From: Lutjanus erythropterus
Taxonomy: Eukaryota; Chordata; Actinopteri; Lutjaniformes; Lutjanidae
Length of the DNA stretch: 64,000 nucleotides
NCBI GenBank assembly: GCA_020091685.1
Contig: CM034597.1
Span: 3,170,646-3,234,645 of the forward strand
Reading direction: 5' to 3'
This document shows positions 1 to 11,340 of the stretch, in pieces (within the stretch, counting starts at the first letter, position 1; the number at the start of each line of letters is the position of its first letter). The notes under the pieces were generated by a model. It was not told the origin of the DNA and did no database searches. It saw only the letters and a list, made by a program, of their open reading frames with translations. The translations under genes were made by a program, and so were the position numbers.

Positions 1-299
1 GAGGGGATGAGGTGGAGCGCACTAGTACTGGTTAGGTTGTGTGTAGTTGGTTACTAGAGATTTGTGCATGTTGTTTCTTGATTGGACACACTGCACAAAC
101 AAATTATGCTTTATAATAAAACAATGCTGTGGTTAAGGTCTGCTTGGGTTTAGGGACCAAATAGTCCCAAGAGTCCCAAATAACTTTGGTCAAAAGCCTA
201 CTTGTTGACACTTTTAAAGCTGCATTTTTCGGAGTCTTTTTGTCTGGGGTCAGAAGTCAACGTAAAACATTTCCTTGGTGTTAAATTTGTAACCTGACA

Positions 300-420
300 C
301 GGCAGATGGTTTGTTACATAAGAACCACCCCTGAAGTCATCCTGTTTGGAAAAGTGAAGGCACTTTAAAAAATAAACTTGGCAAGAGATTGGATGCATGA
401 ATAAATCATGGGTAGCCACT
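300..420 (+). repeat. Dispersed repeat A, 5' fragment
   Basis: Resembles the left end of the repeat at 18890-19255: GGTTTGTTACATAAGAACCA..., CTGTTTGGAAAAG, then ACTTGGCA...GATTGGATG. It is diverged. Confidence 0.6.
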
Positions 421-644
421 GGCATAGCCATAAAAAGGTTGTGGTGTGCATAAAAAAAAAACTGGGTGTGCAGTGTATAATTTTCTCTACACACTTGTTG
501 TTTATGTTGTCACCTATTAAAACAAACCAGCGTGGTACCGGAAAACATTGGCACCAACCAGGTGTAGTGACAAGCATAAGTTTTCACAAGTTTTTTGATG
601 ATGATTATGTTGTAAAATGAGGGATATCATCTTACATGATTATA

Positions 645-950
645 TCCCTTAAAGTGATAGTTCATCCAAAAATTAAATTTCACACATTAATCTCCTCACC
701 ACCGTGCTGATGTGAGGATGGGTGAAGATCTCCAGTTCACAAAACACTCCTGGAGTTTCAGCGGAAAACAGCGTCGGAGCCAAATCCAGTACAATTGAAG
801 TGAATGGTGACCAGTTTTACAATGTCAAAAAGAACACAAACCAAAAAAACACAAAATGTCTCCATACTGCTTGTGTGGTGTAATCCAAGTGTCTGTAAGC
901 CGTGACATTAAAATTTGACCCAAAAAGATGCCATTTACACCATGTTTTTA
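645..950 (+). mobile_element. Foldback MITE family B, left arm
   Basis: Starts CCTTAAAGTGATAGTTCATCC and includes CACAAAACACTCCTGGAGTTT and GAATGGTGACCAGTTTT, shared with 5383-6105, 11127-11340 and 55770-56375. The right arm is missing here. Confidence 0.65.
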
Positions 951-1810
951 AACCTAAATGTTAGCTGTAGCCTCTCAGACCTGATCCTCGTGCACACGCC
1001 TGAAGCAGGTGCACAAGCTCTTACCCAAACAACACGGCTGCAGCAAAGAAATGATGTTCCTCTTCTATGTCGAAGTCCTCAGACATTTTCTTCTTTGTTA
1101 AAAGTTTGCGATTTAAACTCTGTGCATAACAAGTCACTATTTCTGAGCAGATCTCTCTCTGTTGTCTGAGTCGCTTCCAGGTAGCATGTAAACACAGATG
1201 TGAAGGTATCGCGAGATCTCGTATATCTCACACATATTTGTTTTGAGATAAATTGTTGTTAAGTATAATCCTGGCCATTTGAATTAACACAAAAATATGA
1301 ACATTGAGTGTCAGTGGGGCACACATTGCTCACACAGGGAAACCAAATTGATATACTGTTGATAAAACAGCAAACACTGACACTTTTTTTAGTGTCTTTA
1401 AAACAAGTGACGATCTGATAGCAACAATACACAAAATATGCACAAACATGATAAAACAGCTGCTGGGCACTGAGTCATACAGGAGAACCAGATTTAAATG
1501 CTGTTCACAAAACAGCTGATACTAAAACAGCGACCACTGATGCTTTCTTTTCTGGCAAAGCAGGAAATGTGGTAACAACCATGCACACAAACATCAAGTC
1601 AAGAAGGAGAGCCAGATTTACACAATAAACACTGATGGTAAAACAGCAAACAGTATCATAGCTATGCTCACAGGTGAAGCAAGGGCTCTGAATCATCAGA
1701 CTAATAGGTAATAACAGGCTTATGCATTTAGGGCTAGAGCACGAAAAAAGTTGTCTTACCTTATTCCACCAATACCAGTCCTTGTCCTCAGAGCTCACTG
1801 CCCTTCAAGT

Positions 1811-1954
1811 TTTAGATGTTCCCTGATGCTTGATGATCAGCTCATCATCACGCCTCTGCAGAAGCCTGATAACTGCCTGTTCATTTGAATCAGCTGTGTT
1901 GGCGAGGGGAAACACTCAGGGCCCTGAGGACCAGGATTGGGAACTGCTGCCTTA
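1811..1954. mobile_element. Diverged copy of palindromic MITE family C
   Basis: Shares TTTTAGATGTTCCCTG, GATCAGCTCATCATCA, GCCTCTGCAGAAGCCTGATAA and the ending GAGGACCAGGATTGGGAA with the full copy at 9169-9382. Its left arm is truncated. Confidence 0.7.
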
Positions 1955-2554
1955 TTCTGATATTCCAAAAGTGTTCTTACGTACAGGATTCACAGTGATG
2001 AAACTTTTCATCAAGTCCTGTTGTATCTCCTCCTCTCCACTAGCTTGATAAACATTAACTTCCTGCTCTACTGGCTGAGTTTTGCAGAGGTACTTGGGAT
2101 AAGACCATGTGAGCTGTAGGTGCTGCTGTCAGTCGTTGACTCTGATCCATCAGGTTTGGCTTGTTTTTGATGGATTCATAAGGAAATCCAAAATGTGCTT
2201 TTGTGTTGCTATTCTCCTGTGCTAGTGTGTTCCTGTTTGTGGTCATTACCACAGACAGGTCTGTTGTCATGAGTTTGTGAGAGCGAGAGAGGGTCGTGTC
2301 TCGCAGAGATCATGCAAGAGCGATGATTTCTTTTTTTGGCACCCCAGAGTGATGATTTTAATTGAAACATGTACAAATCTCATGAGAGTTTTGCAAATCA
2401 AGGGTTCCCTTCCTGAAAAGACTTTGAGAGGTGTGTGCCGCTCCAGGAATAGAAAACCAGTTTGTGGCAGCTGACAGGACGCCACAAAAAAGAAATATAT
2501 TGAAAACAAAAAGAATTAGTAAGGCCATATCTAAAAATTCATTCTTCATCTGAT

Positions 2555-2700
2555 CTAACAGGTTAACTTCAACCAATCAGATCTACACTTCCATGGAGGC
2601 TTCTCACTGTCGTCACACCTAAAGCCGCGCCTGTAGCTGCCAGTAGTCCCTCCTAATATGCTGATTGACTGCACCATGGATGGTAAGGTAACAGTGAGCT
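2555..2700 (+). repeat. Dispersed repeat A, 3' fragment
   Basis: Shares TCACTGTCGTCACACCTAAA, CCTGTAGCTGCCAGTAGTCC and TGATTGACTGCACCA with 19145-19220 and 24670-24740. Confidence 0.75.
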
Positions 2701-3215
2701 CAATCTGATGATGATGGAATCTCATCATCTCACAAATCCAGCTGCCTCATAAGGTCATTAGATTTGTTCAGACAACAGTAATTACTCTAAACTTTGTTAG
2801 GATGCTGTGAAAGTTGTAGTAGAACATCTGTAGATTAAAAATAAAAGCTCTAATAAAAGAGTGGTAGGACATTTTGGTATTTTTCTAGAGTGTTGGCTGC
2901 TTTGGTTGAAGAAATCATGATAGATTTGCAAAAGCAATACTGCAGCATTACTTTTCTTTTTTTAATATCCCTCTGATGTGAATATGTCTTTAGGAACTGT
3001 TCAGATTTTAGCTGCCTCATAACATGAAATAAATAGCTATAAATAATACTGTGATGGGCCTGCAGATCTGTGCTGCTAGTTTATTTTTAGTACAGGTAAC
3101 ATAAACAATGGTCACACTTTAGGCCTATTTTTCATTGAACTAAAAACACAGAAACTATACTTTTCTATCAAATTAGACAAAAACTGAAAATCAAATGTGT
3201 TTAATTAAATAGTAG

Positions 3216-3939
3216 CAGGGGTGGAAGTAATTAATTACAAATACTCAAATTACTGTAATTAAGTAGTTTTTTGGGGTACTTGTACTTTTATGAGTAGATT
3301 TTCAAGTCTGTACTTTTACTTGTACTTAAGTATTCATTACACCATGTAATCTACTTAGTTACTTTTAAAATCAGAGTTGAGTACTGACTACAATTTCAAT
3401 TAATATCCAGACCTTTTATCTGCATTTTTGTAGCCAATACAGTGATTTGATAGCCATTGAAAACCAGGACATATGGACAAAAAACAAAACAAAATACCAA
3501 AAGTATGTTAATGACTGATCTTTAATTGATTTTTCATAAGAATTTAATCAGTTAAAAATGTATTCATGGATATTTAATCAATAGTTGTGGCAGTAACTGC
3601 ACCTCGTCTAGTTTGTTTTGTCTGCTGGAGACATTTGCTGAATAAGGAAATAAAAACTTGAAATGAGAGAAAAAAAGACAAAAAAAACAGCCAATCAAAA
3701 TTGATTGTTAGTGTTTTAACTATTGGCAGAGCAAAACACACAAAATTTAGAGCCCTAGTCTGGAGAGGTGATGGTGACGTAACTAAAAATAACTAATAGT
3801 AGTTTTTTTGATGAATACTTTGTACTTTTACTTAAGTATTTTTCTAACACTAGTACTTTTACTTGTAATTGAGTAATATTTTAGCAATGTAATAGTACTT
3901 GTACTTGAGTACAGATTTTCAGTACTCTTTCCACCACTG
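3216..3939. mobile_element. Non-autonomous hAT-like element with 8-bp TSD
   Basis: Inverted ends CAGGGGTGGAAGTAA and (reverse complement of the right end) CAGTGGTGGAAAGAG. Subterminal TACTTTTACTTGTACTTAAGTA-like repeats lie in both arms. Flanked by AATAGTAG (3208-3215) and GATAGTAG (3940-3947), an 8-bp target duplication with one mismatch, the hAT signature. No transposase ORF inside, so it must have been mobilised in trans. Confidence 0.88.
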
Positions 3940-5382
3940 GATAGTAGTTATATTCTAAATAGACACCTAAATGATGCCTTAATTACAAACTCTATATGTT
4001 TTATTATATTCAAAATATACTATACTCAAAAACTACTAAACAAAATTATACTCTAATTAGAAACCAAATAGAAGAATATTAGTCAGTAGCTCAGAGCACA
4101 ATATATTTATTTAGCCTCTGACTTTCTTACAGGCTCATTTGTTGCTCTTAAGAAATAACCTGCACCATTAAGTCAAAGCACATTGTGTCACATCTGGTTG
4201 CTGCTTGACATGTGCCTCGTGGCCTGGATGTTCTCCAGAGTCCTGCAGTTTGTAGTTAGTAATGCATACCATAATACTACGTAACACATGCTTTCCTGAT
4301 GCTCTACTCTCATACCTGTTCAGATGATATAATGCCAATTCACCATGAATTAGATCTACCAAGCAAGTAAGGCCAAATTATAGAGGTGTAATGTTCTATC
4401 TATGGGTGACCACAAAGGCTTATGTAACAGGGAGGGAAGTTGGCATACAACTCTGGTTCTCTGCCAGTGCTATAGGAACTGCCAGCGTAGGTGTGTCTCC
4501 ATTATGTGACTTCACTTAAGTTTATGTTACATAATTGGATGTAAGAATTTTATAGGTGAGCATTGTTTTACCCCTGACACATGGACTTTTTGACAAAATA
4601 AATAAGACAATTCTATATCATTTACATACAGGATATTTTTGTATAATATTTGAAATGTTAGGCATTTCTGAAAAATCCCTGATCACAATCATTTTCATTT
4701 TAGAACCAATAACAAGTATTGTTCATTGCTTTTGGAACATTTGTCACATTCCAATTGGTTTTCCTTCTTTTTTCAAACAGGAACTTTTTTTATTTCACAT
4801 TTTGGTTGTCAAAAACAGCTCGGTCAATATATGAATTTGTCAGTGTAACATAATTATGATTGCTTAAGTGAAAATCTGTTAAAAAGACAACTGTCTGCAA
4901 CACACAAGTGATTATAATGACAGCAGGTTCCATATGTTAAAAAAATAACTATGAATTTTCACTCTAAATTTTCCTTAAGATGACTTTCAGTATTAAATTA
5001 GTTTGTATTACAGTTTATTTGTGATTGTGGTGGAATAATCCAGATTGCATCATAAAATTCATCAGAGTAATGACTGAAGGATTTACAAATATATTCTCTT
5101 ATATTATATTACTGGCTGTGTCATATTTGAGACACACATTTTCCACATGTTTTTACTATAAAATGAGGTACAAAATATTAAGTAATACTGGGTTGTTTCA
5201 CTAAAGTAAATATTCATATTGAAATATATTGGAAACACAGTTTCTAGCAACAACAGCTACATACATTTACACTGTCTAAGCACACTGGTGACCAGAAAGA
5301 ATTTTCCTTTGCTCATTAGTTTAGCTGAGTAGCTAGCTTGAGCAAAGTGCCTCTGTGGAAATATGCTAAAAAGCTTTTAAAG

Positions 5383-6105
5383 GAATAGTTTCAGTCATTA
5401 TCTACTCACGATTGAAGGTCAGGTTTAGTTTTTTAGTCCACAAAACAGTGCTGGAGTTTCAGTGTTTTGCAGAATGTCACAAACAATTAAAGTTTGAAAT
5501 GGAAAAAACAACCTTAAATCTAAAACAAACAAACAAACAAACAAACAATGCCTCCACACCGTTCTTCTGGTGTAATCCAAGTCTCCTAAAGCCCCATCAT
5601 GCCAAGTTGACTTGAAAAACATCATGTTTTTATTCTCAATCTTCACTGTAGATTCTTAACTTGGAGCCACGTTCATGTGCACACTGTCTGAACTGTGTGT
5701 GTGTGTGTGTGTGTGTGGTGTCCTTAGGAGACTTTGACTACACCAGATGAGCAGTATGGAGGCACATTTTTTCAGTTATTTTTTATGTTCCAAAACTGGT
5801 CACCGTTCACTTTGGGAGATTCTGCACCTCTGTATTCCTGTGTAACTCCAGCAGTGTTTTGTGGACTAAAAAATAAAACCTGTGGCGGCCCTATAGCTCA
5901 GCTGGTAGAGCGTCCACCCCATGTACCGAGACTGTTAGTCCTCTGCAGCGGCCGCTGGTTTGACTCCCGCCTGCAGCCCTTTGCTGCATCTCATCCCCTC
6001 TCTTTACCCTGTTTCCTGTTTGCTCTTCAGCTATCCTATCCAAAAAAGCCCAAAACATATCTAAATATTTGAAACCTGACTTTTAATCAGGATGATGGTG
6101 AGTAG
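5383..6105. mobile_element. Foldback MITE family B, interrupted by a SINE
   Basis: Left arm: TTTAAAGGAATAGTTTCAG, ATTATCTACTCACGATTGAAG and AGTTTTTTAGTCCACAAAAC. Right arm is the inverse: CCAGCAGTGTTTTGTGGACTA, then after the SINE GATGATGGTGAGTAGATAATG. A GT repeat (5696-5716) sits near the centre. A SINE is inserted in the right arm at 5883-6071. Confidence 0.8.
5883..6071 (+). mobile_element. tRNA-derived SINE nested in MITE B
   Basis: The head is tRNA-like with box A (TAGCTCAGCTGGTAGAGC) and box B-like GGTTTGACTCC, followed by a tRNA-unrelated body and an A-rich 3' end. It is flanked by the direct repeat AAACCTG (5876-5882 and 6072-6078), a target-site duplication from reverse-transcription-type insertion. 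It is not a functional tRNA gene: the cloverleaf is not maintained downstream. Related copies are at 7215-7385, 40548-40713 (minus) and 62370-62505 (minus). Confidence 0.85.
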
Positions 6106-6289
6106 ATAATGAATTTTCTTTCTTTTTTTTTCTTTTCTTTTTTTTTTTGGGTGAGCTATCCACTAATCCTATGACACTATTGATATCCACAATCGTTTGT
6201 TTTACATCTCTGTTACTACTTTTACCAGGAAACACTAACATGCAAATTAAAATGAGCATTTTCAAAAACCAACCCAGTGATTTCCAGGG

Positions 6290-6790
6290 TTAGCAGGGTT
6301 ACTGTAAAGATGTATTCCAGGAATTACTAATTACCATATATAAAATAAAATATACTCAGTATCATAATCCAAGTATCAAAGTAATGTAACTTGAATGCTT
6401 TTGGTTACTTTTAGATTACCTCTAATGTTAGTAGCTAGTCTGTATGTCTGTCGGTTGGTCTGTGTCTCTAACATTAGTGGTTGGTCCTGTAAATGTTCTT
6501 TAAATTAAATGTTAAAATCTCCACCAAGTTAAAGCATTTTTTTCAATAGAATAATGAACCGGCGACTGTGTGGTTTCACTGAGACCAGAGTGGTGCTGTG
6601 ATGTTTGAACACTGCACATGGGAGTATATTCTTTGTTTTAAAATGTATTTTAAAATTGTAATACAGCCACTAATCCTCATTTGTACTAACTGTAACTGTA
6701 ATCTGATTGCCTACTTTTTTGTAACTATAATGAAATATAATTTAATTTTTTGTATCCTAATAAAAATGTAATATAATCCCTTACTCCCCA
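6290..6790 (+). repeat. Dispersed repeat D (TTACTTTGATTAC-type), diverged
   Basis: Shares AGTATCAAAGTAATGTAACTTG, TTTAGATTACCTCTAAT and the ending TAATCCCTTACTCCCCAAGC with 49310-49990. Other pieces are at 40370-40750, 45890-46010, 48240-48385 and 57220-57400. Confidence 0.65.
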
Positions 6791-6990
6791 AGCTTAGTGA
6801 TTCCATATTGATACCAATGTTCCTTTATTGGTGTTTGAAAAGACTGAACAAAGAACAAAACATCTGTAAAAGTCAAATTGTTAATGAAGAATATAACTCA
6901 TACTGGCTGTACGCACTCACTACAGTGAGTTGAAACAAGTTGGACAGGTAGGAGGTAAAAGACCAGAGCTGCTGCCCAGATTACTGTTAT

Positions 6991-7011
6991 AAAAAAAAAA
7001 AAAAAAAAAAA
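6991..7011 (+). repeat. Poly-A tract
   Basis: A run of about 21 A residues. It may be a retroposon tail, but I see no identifiable body immediately upstream. Confidence 0.8.
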
Positions 7012-7214
7012 GTGAGGTGGCAGAGAGATATATGTCATATGTCTTCATTATAACTGATTACTATCATCATTTTCTAACAGAGTAAACAGGTTGGAAAAGC
7101 TTCATCCTGCTGTTATTTACTGTTGAAGTTCAGTTCTGTGCTGCACACACGGCCCGTCCTCGTTCATGAAGAACTACAGTAACTGTGTACTGCCATCTAC
7201 TGTTAGAAAAATCA

Positions 7215-7385
7215 ACACCACGGTGACCTGCCAGCTCAGCTGATAAGCATGTTTGCCCCACAAATGGAGGCTGTGAGTCCTCTGCAGTGGCTGTGGCTTT
7301 GACTCCTGCCTGTGGCCCTTTGCTGCATGTCATCACCCCCCCATTCCCTTTCCTGTTTGCACTTCAGCTGTCCTGTCAACAGAGG
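7215..7385 (+). mobile_element. Diverged tRNA-derived SINE
   Basis: Contains CCAGCTCAGCTGATAAGC (decayed box A), TCCTCTGCAGTGGCTG, TTTGACTCCTGCCTG, CCCTTTGCTGCATGTCAT and CAGCTGTCCTGTC, matching the copies at 5883 and 40548. Confidence 0.75.
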
Positions 7386-8744
7386 CACCAGACGGTTTGA
7401 AATGTGAAGACAACCCTTTGATTTTCTGTCTCACTCTCTCTCACCTATAATGTGAGGAACTACTGTGTAGTTCTTAACTGGACTGATGAGATAAGCACAG
7501 TGAGATATTTCACAAAAAAATATACATTATATTTAAAAAATATATTTAAACATATGTATATCTACAGTTAGAAAAGAATAGAAATATATATATATAAAAG
7601 GTGCATTTACAGTCTCACACAAGTCACTTTCAGTTTTGTTCTTTTACATGATGCGAGTATCCGATTTTTTATATACTGTATCTGTTAAGAATTGTAATTT
7701 CATGTAATGAAAACATTCAGCAATTCTGTTATTGCAGTGAAATCACACAGTCATTAGTTCAATTAGATCTAATGTTTTCTGTCTGCTGCTATTTTTCATC
7801 TCACACATCTGTTTCTATTGCTTTGGTGCATTTTGCTTTGAAGTTAATACTAACTTTTTCACCTAAGCTAATGGTAAAAACTCTTTGGCAGGTGCAGTTC
7901 ACACCCAGGTGTTTGTAGCCAACAGTCCTGCTTACATCTGGAAGCCAAACGGTCATTTACACCTGCACTGCAGAGACAAACCATGATCCTTTCCTAATTC
8001 TCACCAAGTAGTTTTGTTGCTGAAATCTAACCAAACTGACTGAAAACTGAATTTAAAAAAAAAAAGTTTATTAAATCTCAAAACACCAGTCTCCCAAGTC
8101 AGGACCTGAACTCTGGTCTCCTGGAGGACGGTCCTGTGTTTCACCCTTTCATCCATCACAACCTCATTTTTTCATGATTTTGAGACATAATTTTATACAC
8201 TTCAAGATTTTTTTTTTTAATCAAATTTGGCTGGGTGGTTAATGACACATGTTTATGCGGCCTGACAAACAACACAAATTGTTGTTGTTTTACAAGATCT
8301 GTCAGTAATTATTACATTCAACACACTTTCAATAATCTAACTTTAATTACCAACAATAATGTGCTCAAGGCAACACGCCGATCACAGTAACATCCACACA
8401 GTTTGAAATAACATGTTTGTCTGATGAAAAAAAAAGATACCAGCAGTGGAGCTGCTCTGCTCCCAGAGATCACCATGACTGAGAATCTTCACAGACTGTA
8501 GAGGCAGCTGAAGTTATTCTGTCTGATTCACACTACACAGCCTCTGTGTTTCTTTTGTTTTGAAACTTCCAAAGTCTGGGTGTATCGAATACCCTTGGCT
8601 TCCTTACTTAAGTGTAGTTAGCCCAACTTACTGGATTTACTGAATGACCACATGCATGACCATAAATTCAACTTTGCACACAGGTCCAGTCCTCAGCTGA
8701 CTTTGTATACTAATAGTCCTGATAGAAGAGGGAAACACAAACAT

Positions 8745-8788
8745 GCAGGGCTTTGGGCCCCAAGGACCAGGATTGGGAAACACTGTTC
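8745..8788 (+). mobile_element. End fragment of palindromic MITE family C
   Basis: CATGCAGGGCTTTGGGCCCC then AAGGACCAGGATTGGGAAACACTG resembles the right terminus of the element at 9169-9382. Confidence 0.65.
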
Positions 8789-9168
8789 TAAATTTTAAAA
8801 CTTTGAAAATTCATAACAAATCATCTGTATGTGCTACAACTTTACAACATACACCAATATGTAGCCCCGGAAACTTTCACATGATTTGAGCTGCAGGAAT
8901 TTTGAATTACATCACTGCTTTTTTTTTTTTTAAAAACTGTAAAGCTAAATCTGTCTCCTCTCACATTTTTTTGCTCAGTCTACACCTTCACCACACGTTC
9001 AGACTGTTCTCCACAAACCATCCAGCCTCATTGCAAAATGTCTGACGTGAATCCTCATGTGATTTGCTGCAGTCAGAAAAATAGATTATCTTTAAACAAC
9101 AGTTTGTCACTGATGGAGTGATCAGTCTTTGTGAAGATAAATTACAGGCATCTATATGTTGTCTAAAT

Positions 9169-9382
9169 CAGTGTTTCTCAACCCTGGTCCTCAAGGACCC
9201 CTGTCCTGCATGTTTTAGATGTTTCCCTGCTCCAACACACCTGATTCAGATGATCAACTCATCATCAAGCCTCTGCAGAGGCCTGACAACAGCCTGATCG
9301 TCTGAATCAGGTGTGTTGGAGCAGGGAAACATCTAAAACATGCAGGACAGGGGTCCTTGAGGACCAGGGTTGAAAAACACTG
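9169..9382. mobile_element. Near-perfect palindromic MITE (family C), hAT-like
   Basis: This 214-bp element has long inverted arms. The left arm starts CAGTGTTTCTCAACCCTGGTC and the right arm ends in its near-complement ...GGTTGAAAAACACTG. Arms of roughly 95 bp meet around CTCTGCAGAGGCCTGACAAC. The flanks are GTCTAAAT (9161-9168) and GTCTAGAT (9383-9390), an 8-bp TSD with one mismatch. It would fold as a single hairpin. Related pieces lie at 1811-1954, 8745-8788 and 10479-10553. Confidence 0.9.
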
Positions 9383-10478
9383 GTCTAGATGAGGTACACA
9401 AATTTCCATTTTTTTTTTTCAAAAACTGAATTTTTGACACATCTATAATTTGTGTTCATGCAGGTTTACAGAGTCACAGTGTGAAGTCATCTGTGGTTCA
9501 TCAACTGACATGAAGCTCAGCAGGGCTGTGACTTGCTCTTGGAGTCAGAAGCTGTGAGTTTGTGCTCTGGGTGATGCTGAAGTGACATGTGAGTGCTCAC
9601 TCAAGCATTATGCTTCAGGAATAAGAGACACATGACTTCAGAGATATTTAATTTTAGAAGTTTTAAATAATTATCAGTCAGGGCAGTTCTGCTGATGGAC
9701 CCCCATGCGTTAGTCGCTTGTTACCGCTTTTCTCTTCTTCCTCCTTTTCCTCCTCTTCTTCTTCCATGTCTTGCTCTTCCTTGACTTTTTATGACATGAC
9801 TTTTTATTTTCAAGTTTCCTCCACCTTCGTTTAGTGTGTTAATTTTCACATAAGCATAACCAGAATAGCACAAGAGCTAACAACTGCAGTCCATGAGGTT
9901 GCATATTGTGAGGGAACCAGGAGAGTGAAGGAGGAGCAACAAGTTTCAGATCTAAACCAGCAATTAATGCACCACCCTCTCACTGGTAAAGTCCTTTGGA
10001 GATGGTGTCACCAGTAGTGAAGAATCCTGTGGACCTGAGTGCCAGAATAATCAGAGGATCGCTGCAGAGGGAGAGTCTTTTGAGAAAATACTGACTTGCT
10101 AGTTTTACCTGATGATAAATGGGAATATGATACATATGCATGCTTGTTGAGCTGATTTTCAGGAATGTCAGTAAAAGAAGCTGTGTGCTCACAGTAGGGC
10201 AAACTACAGTACAGTCTGTTTCGGTTTTTTTGGTTGTCCAGCTCTAAGTTCCTCTTGTAGAGGACACAGATGGTATCTGGCCCTGCCTGTATAAGCAGTA
10301 GTTTTAGTTTAAAGACACTGGGCTGTGTATCAAGCAGCAGAGATGACTAGGATAGACTTTTCAGTCATGTTGGTGTTGTGTTTATGATTCACTTAGCATG
10401 GTGCTTTCTTTATTAAACAATACACTGTAAAATCCTTACTACTTGCCTTTTGCCTTGCCTTGAGGTGCAAGCAAGCTG

Positions 10479-10553
10479 AATCAGGTATGTTGGAGCAGGG
10501 AAACATCTAAAACATGTAGGGCAGTGGGCCCTGAAGACAGGGACTGAGAAACA
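10479..10553 (+). mobile_element. Half copy of palindromic MITE family C
   Basis: Shares GAATCAGGTATGTTGGAGCA, GGGAAACATCTAAAACATG and GGGACTGAGAAACA with the right arm of 9169-9382. Confidence 0.75.
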
Positions 10554-11126
10554 TGGGTGTTTTTTCCTCTCCGTGTGAAATAAATCAGTAAGCAAAGCTA
10601 GGTTACTTAATTCTTTTTAATTAAAACATACATTTAAAGATTAAGTGATGATGATACATTTCCCCCCAAAGGCCTCTCTGGATATAGAGAGTGTGCCCTC
10701 ATCATCATCATCAGTCTCCACCTGAGAGAACTGCATGATGAATTTGGATGGATTTAACACAGCAAACATGGATGAGAGTACAGGACAAACTGCCTTGACA
10801 GTTGTACTGGCGGCTCCAGCAACACCATGGTGTCTAATTTCCATGGTGGAAATTAGATATAAATATTGATACAGATATTTTCATGCCTGATAGCCACAAC
10901 AAATAGGCATTTAGTACTTTACCACCACAGCTATTATACATACCTTGGACAAACAAATGATGGTGGGAGCAGCCGGCACAGGGGTCTGACTGAATGCCCC
11001 CTTCAATCCCTCCATGATTGGGAGCCCTTCACTGTTGGAGAGGACCAGCTGCTCTGACACAGTGTATTCTGCTGGAGCTGCCTCAGTCTTCTTCATTTCA
11101 TTTTTTCCCTAAGGCAGTATTGAAAC

Positions 11127-11340
11127 TCTAAAGGGATAATTCACCCAAAAATGAAAATCCAGTAATTATCTACTCGCCCTCATGCCAGCTGAAGGTCAGG
11201 TTTAGTTTTTTAGTCCACAAAACACTGCTGACGTTTCACAGGAAAACAGCATTACAGAATCTCCCAAACAACTGTAATGAATGGTGACCAGTTGGAAAAA
11301 ACAATGAAACAAAAAAATACATAAAATGCCTACATACTGC
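11127..11340 (+). mobile_element. Foldback MITE family B, left arm
   Basis: Starts AAAGGGATAATTCACCCAAA, then ATTATCTACTCGCCCTCATG, GTTTTTTAGTCCACAAAACAC and GAATGGTGACCAGTT. What looks like the inner part of the right arm appears at about 12405-12575 (AGCTCCAGTGAAGATTTAAGC, AACATGGTGTAAATGACAT), so about 1 kb of other sequence may have been inserted between. Confidence 0.7.

Noticed and set aside
5890..5960. tRNA gene
   Set aside because: Box A and a box B-like motif exist but the sequence is the head of a SINE with target duplication; no intact cloverleaf or acceptor stem.
10641..11096. Two adjacent minus-strand frames (with FAVLNPSKFIMQFS and PIMEGLKGAFSQTPVPAAPT) as a small gene
   Set aside because: No similarity I can name, frames overlap stops, and no splice sites link them. 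Left unannotated.
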